NCBI GenBank assembly: GCA_030643285.1
Contig: DAOWMC010000030.1
Location: 1 to 8,580, forward strand
Direction: 5' to 3'
DNA from: Methanobacteriota archaeon
GTDB lineage: Archaea; Halobacteriota; Syntropharchaeia; DAOWMC01
DNA length: 8,580 bases
Shown here piece by piece: positions 5,494 through 8,580 of the stretch. Below the pieces are notes generated by a model. It searched no databases. It was not told the DNA's origin and was given only the letters and a program-made list of their open reading frames with translations. Positions within the stretch are counted from its first letter, which is position 1. Every line of letters begins with the position of its first letter. The position numbers were made by a program, and so were the translations under genes.

Positions 5494-7326
5494 TCAGTTT
5501 TTTCCATGAATAAGATGAAACTGCATAAATTCAGAACATAGCTTTTCCACTTCATCGGTTAGCTTGACATTGTAATCTTTAGGAAAACAATCAGTATATG
5601 GTCTAAACTGGAAACGGTAATCCATCAGAACAATGATCCCAATATCCTTTTCACTTCTTATACCCCTGCCCGCTGCCTGAAGTGCCCTGTTCATCGCCGG
5701 ATAAACGTAACCGTAGCACTTTCCCTTTTCCCTTCCAAATTTATTTACATAGTATCCCATCAAATTCTTTACATCAAGCGTTGGAGGGCCCAGGGGAACA
5801 CCTACAACAATCACCACCTCTAAAATATTGTTCTCGTAATCAAATCCCTCTGAAAGCGAACCTGCCTGAACACCAAATAGAACACCGCCAGAACTTTTTA
5901 AAAGACTGTATAAACCGTTTTTCTGCTCTTTATTCATATCCCTCTGCTCGATTAGTATCTGTCTTTTCGTTTTTGCCGGAAGCCGTGATATGACACTTTG
6001 CATAAATGCATAAGATGGAAAAAACACCGCAGCACTTCCATTTACCCTTTTCAGTATCTCTGATATCTTATCAGCTATGCGCCCGTACATTGACTTACCC
6101 CGCTCGGCGTATCTGGTTGTCAACTCCTCTGTAACTAAAATCAGCCTATTTTTTTGGGGAAAAGGGGATTTATACTCCCTTAACAGCGTGCGTCTGGGAT
6201 CCGCACCCAGAACCTCTGCATACATTTCCATGGGATAAAGCGTACCGCTCATCATTATAACCGAACTGGCATTTGACAGTATCTCCTCGCTAAGTGCAGA
6301 AGGATCAAGTAATTTATAGGATAGATTTGGAAAATTATCATTTTTAAATATCCGGGAGCACATTTCTTTTGTTGCCCAGCCATCAAAAAACTCGGCAACA
6401 TCCATAATGTTTCGAGCCTGAGACTTAATACTTGATGCCCTTAAATCATCCACAAATTCCTCGTATCCGATGGGATCCAATCTGCTTTTGAGTATTTTTT
6501 CTATTTCGTTTATAATAGAGGACCTATCTATGTTTGTTTCTGAATTTTTTGGCACCTTTTTGATAAGAGTGTCGAATAAACGTCCAATGTCCGTTAAGTG
6601 CCTGTAAAGTATACGATCTAAATTTCTAATCTCACTTGAAGCATCTACAATATCATTTAGCGTCAAAATATCGCTTAACTGACTTCTTATCCTATCAGGA
6701 AGGTTGTGTGCCTCATCCACAATTATAACCAGGTTTTCTAATGATTTTCCGATACGTGGAAGTATTGTTTCAGAAATCTTTGAGAATATATAGTTGTAAT
6801 CGCATATTATTATGTCTGCACTTTCCCCCACGTCAAGCGCCGTTCTATGTGGACATACACCACCTTTTGAACACAGATCACAAAGCTCCTCGACATGTAA
6901 CACATTTTCTATTATTTTGTTTGCAATATCGGGATCGTGCCTCCTGAAATAACTGCAACTTTTGGTTTTCTGTTCGATTTTGCAAAACTCATTGAAAAAT
7001 GCAAAATGTTCCTTTGATACACTTCTTGGGCACATGTTCTGCTTTGAAATGATATCTACTGCACAAAAATCAACTTTTGAATAATCTTTTATCAGTTTAA
7101 GCGTTTCAATGGCTATTTTGTGCTGCGATTGCTTCGGGGTTAGAAAAATAACTGTTTTTTCTTCTTGCAGGGCGTATTCAAGAGATGGTGCCAGGACAGC
7201 AACAGTTTTACCAATTCCGGTTGGGGCATGCGCAATTAGATTTTTGCCTTCCGAAAGTACACACCTTACATCTGATAAAAATTCTCTCTGACCGTTTCTT
7301 ATCTTTGGGAAAGGAAATAGATCCAT
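5494..7326 (-). CDS. XPD/Rad3-family Fe-S DNA helicase
   Basis: The protein has 610 residues, in the range of archaeal XPD-type superfamily 2 helicases. Motifs appear in order: a Q-motif-like RNGQREFL (10-17), Walker A APTGIGKT (34-41), the cysteine-rich Fe-S domain, DEAH at 204-207 within VDEAHNLP, SGTL (360-363), QAGSLSEGFDY (487-497) and motif VI QAAGRGIRS (550-558). The Fe-S region has Cys99, Cys115, Cys124, Cys149, Cys152 and Cys158. Four of these should hold the [4Fe-4S] cluster that XPD enzymes use at the point of strand separation. Such helicases move 5'-3' on DNA and act in repair or transcription-related unwinding. The ATG at 7326 lies about 30 bases from a good TATA box. The branch (XPD itself or a DinG-like relative) cannot be settled by eye, so I give no symbol. 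Confidence 0.92.
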   Translation of the reverse strand: MDLFPFPKIRNGQREFLSDVRCVLSEGKNLIAHAPTGIGKTVAVLAPSLEYALQEEKTVIFLTPKQSQHKIAIETLKLIKDYSKVDFCAVDIISKQNMCPRSVSKEHFAFFNEFCKIEQKTKSCSYFRRHDPDIANKIIENVLHVEELCDLCSKGGVCPHRTALDVGESADIIICDYNYIFSKISETILPRIGKSLENLVIIVDEAHNLPDRIRSQLSDILTLNDIVDASSEIRNLDRILYRHLTDIGRLFDTLIKKVPKNSETNIDRSSIINEIEKILKSRLDPIGYEEFVDDLRASSIKSQARNIMDVAEFFDGWATKEMCSRIFKNDNFPNLSYKLLDPSALSEEILSNASSVIMMSGTLYPMEMYAEVLGADPRRTLLREYKSPFPQKNRLILVTEELTTRYAERGKSMYGRIADKISEILKRVNGSAAVFFPSYAFMQSVISRLPAKTKRQILIEQRDMNKEQKNGLYSLLKSSGGVLFGVQAGSLSEGFDYENNILEVVIVVGVPLGPPTLDVKNLMGYYVNKFGREKGKCYGYVYPAMNRALQAAGRGIRSEKDIGIIVLMDYRFQFRPYTDCFPKDYNVKLTDEVEKLCSEFMQFHLIHGKN

Positions 7327-7354
7327 GGGCTCTTTTTACATTTTTATTTTAATT

Positions 7355-7363
7355 GTATATAAA
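7355..7363 (-). promoter_or_regulatory. TATA box in the divergent helicase/nog1 region
   Basis: On the minus strand TTTATATAC lies 29-37 bases before the helicase ATG, predicting transcription start within about ten bases of that codon. The core TATATA is nearly symmetric and could also serve nog1 on the plus strand, giving a leader of about 25 bases. It is the only strong TATA-like site in the 85 bases between the two genes. Confidence 0.55.
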
Positions 7364-7411
7364 TTGCGATTTAGAAGTACCAACATAAACGTTTAAGATA
7401 GTTCGAGTAAA

Positions 7412-8389
7412 GTGTATAAAATCGTGTTTGAGAAAATTCCTACGGTGCCAAAAGGAGATGAGTTGATAGATAAGGCATTTTCCCGTGCAAATCGTGCCGG
7501 CCGGGGAAAAAGGGTAAGGGTATCTGCCGAAAGATCGAGGATTAAAACAGCCTCCAACATACTTTCGGATAATCTCAAAAACATCGTGCGAAGGTTCCCA
7601 AACTTTGATGATCTTTCCTTGTTTTACCTTAACTTGGCTGATGTCGTGGTGGGGGTTGACTCACTGAAGATTTCACTTGCATCCGTTCAGTGGGCATCCG
7701 AAAAAATCCACAAACTTTCATATGAGTATCTTTCAAGAATCAGGGACAATAAGGACATAGATCCTGTTATCGTTCGAAAGCAGGCATTTGGTAGGATGGC
7801 TTCAATAATAAAGGAAATTGATTCGGACCTAAAATTTTTAGGTGAGGCAAGAAATAAGCTGAGGAAATTACCAACTGTCAGTGATTTACCAACAATTGTA
7901 GTTTGCGGGTTTCCAAACGTGGGTAAGTCAAGTTACATGTCTAGGGTATCAAGTGGCAAGCCAAAGATCGACACATATCCTTTTACCACAAAAGGAATCA
8001 GTGTCGGGCTTATATTCAGGGATAGTGATAGGTATCAGATAATAGACACACCCGGTTTATTTGACAGGCCACTTTCAAAAAGAAACAAGATTGAGCTTTT
8101 GGCCATACTGGCTTTGAAATATCTGGGTGATGTCATTTTGTTCATTATAGACCCGACCGAGACATGCGGATACACACTCAAAGAACAGTTAAGCCTGAAA
8201 GATGAACTAAAAAGAGAGCTTGATATTCCCATGATTGTTGTTACTAATAAGAATGATATGGCTGATGATATTAAAGCATGTGAGGTTGTAAAAGATGGTA
8301 ACGTTTCTGATATGTCCATGTCTTCGCTGACGGGTGAAAATGTGGATGAAGTCGTATCCAGATTGTTTGAAATAATTTTGGGGCCTTAA
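7412..8389 (+). CDS. nog1: NOG1-type ribosome-biogenesis GTPase, archaeal form
   Basis: The protein has 325 residues. The N-terminal helical NOG1 domain (about 1-155) begins MYKIVFEKIPTVPKGDELID. The GTPase domain of the OBG/NOG1 class has G1 GFPNVGKSS (166-174), the switch I threonine in FTTKG (191-195), G3 DTPG (212-215), G4 NKND (279-282) and a G5-like SSLTGEN (304-310). Eukaryotic NOG1 carries a long C-terminal extension for 60S assembly; archaeal forms end after the GTPase domain, as here. By homology it acts in large-subunit assembly. The GTG at 7412 is the only start codon between an in-frame TAA at 7394-7396 and the conserved N-terminus. No ribosome-binding site is visible. It is divergent from the helicase gene, and its stop lies five bases from the stop of a convergent gene. 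Confidence 0.93.
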   Translation: MYKIVFEKIPTVPKGDELIDKAFSRANRAGRGKRVRVSAERSRIKTASNILSDNLKNIVRRFPNFDDLSLFYLNLADVVVGVDSLKISLASVQWASEKIHKLSYEYLSRIRDNKDIDPVIVRKQAFGRMASIIKEIDSDLKFLGEARNKLRKLPTVSDLPTIVVCGFPNVGKSSYMSRVSSGKPKIDTYPFTTKGISVGLIFRDSDRYQIIDTPGLFDRPLSKRNKIELLAILALKYLGDVILFIIDPTETCGYTLKEQLSLKDELKRELDIPMIVVTNKNDMADDIKACEVVKDGNVSDMSMSSLTGENVDEVVSRLFEIILGP

Positions 8390-8394
8390 TAAAA

Positions 8395-8580
8395 CTATTT
8401 TGTTATGGCAGAACGCAAATTGTAATACAGCGCATTGATTTTTTCTCTATCGATTCTGTCTGGTATTTTTAGAAATGATCTTAAATCCATCTCATCAAAT
8501 CGTGGATAATTAAGCAAATTGTCATAATTTTTAGTCAGATGGTAGTGGTAATGCCCATAAGCATAGATTAAAAAATAGAT
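8395..8580 (-). CDS. Unidentified gene, C-terminal 61 codons only
   Basis: The minus strand is open from the right edge to a TAG at 8395-8397. The 61 residues start with a hydrophobic, aromatic and histidine-rich stretch (IYFLIYAYGHYHYHLTKNYD), followed by a charged helical segment with FDEMDLRSFLKIPDRIDRE and the end LYYNLRSAITK. The composition is that of a real protein end, and the convergent placement five bases from nog1 is normal for compact archaeal genomes. I recognise no family. An internal ATG (codon 31) is unlikely to be the start because the upstream frame remains open to the edge. Confidence 0.55.
   Translation of the reverse strand: MYFLIYAYGHYHYHLTKNYDNLLNYPRFDEMDLRSFLKIPDRIDREKINALYYNLRSAITK

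Overview
The window looks like a chromosomal segment of an anaerobic euryarchaeon. The evidence is a compact archaeal-type NOG1 GTPase, an XPD/Rad3-type Fe-S helicase, archaeal TATA boxes at leaderless spacing, an archaeal HypA with a long loop between its zinc pairs, and an archaeal VapB-type antitoxin. Base composition is moderately AT-rich. A methanogen- or methanotroph-related lineage is plausible, but I cannot assign a genus from the sequence alone.

Left third (1-2575, minus strand): this part is accessory and rearranged. A zinc-ribbon transposase runs off the left edge. It abuts a 19-codon remnant of the start of a second copy of the neighbouring gene, which encodes a glycine-rich multi-spanning membrane protein. 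The intact copy (786-1484) and the remnant share leader, ribosome-binding site and first codons, so this was a tandem duplication that was later truncated. Next comes a PKD/Ig-like repeat surface protein without a recognisable start or signal peptide. It is a truncated 3' part of a longer gene, and its frame dies inside the TATA box of the hyp operon.

Middle (2576-5032, plus strand): this is a tight [NiFe]-hydrogenase maturation operon, hypC - vapB - vapC - hypA - hypD. HypC and HypD form the scaffold that assembles the Fe(CN)2CO group, and HypA delivers nickel. An AbrB/PIN toxin-antitoxin pair sits between hypC and hypA, with short spacers and a 14-base overlap within the pair. hypD carries a one-base frameshift near 4670 that separates the N-terminal two thirds from the C-terminal Fe-S cysteine region. 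No hypB, hypE, hypF or hydrogenase structural gene is in the window.

Right part (5033-8580): a small 55-residue CxxC-x17-CxxC zinc-ribbon gene (5259-5426, minus) lies downstream of the Fe-S helicase gene (5494-7326, minus). An 85-base divergent promoter region separates the helicase from nog1 (7412-8389, plus), a ribosome-biogenesis GTPase. A partial unidentified gene converges on nog1 and runs off the right edge. This part looks like ordinary core archaeal genome.

No CRISPR array, tRNA or rRNA was seen. The points most worth following up are the toxin-antitoxin pair nested in the hyp operon, the split hypD, the two gene truncations flanking the accessory block, and the small zinc-ribbon gene.
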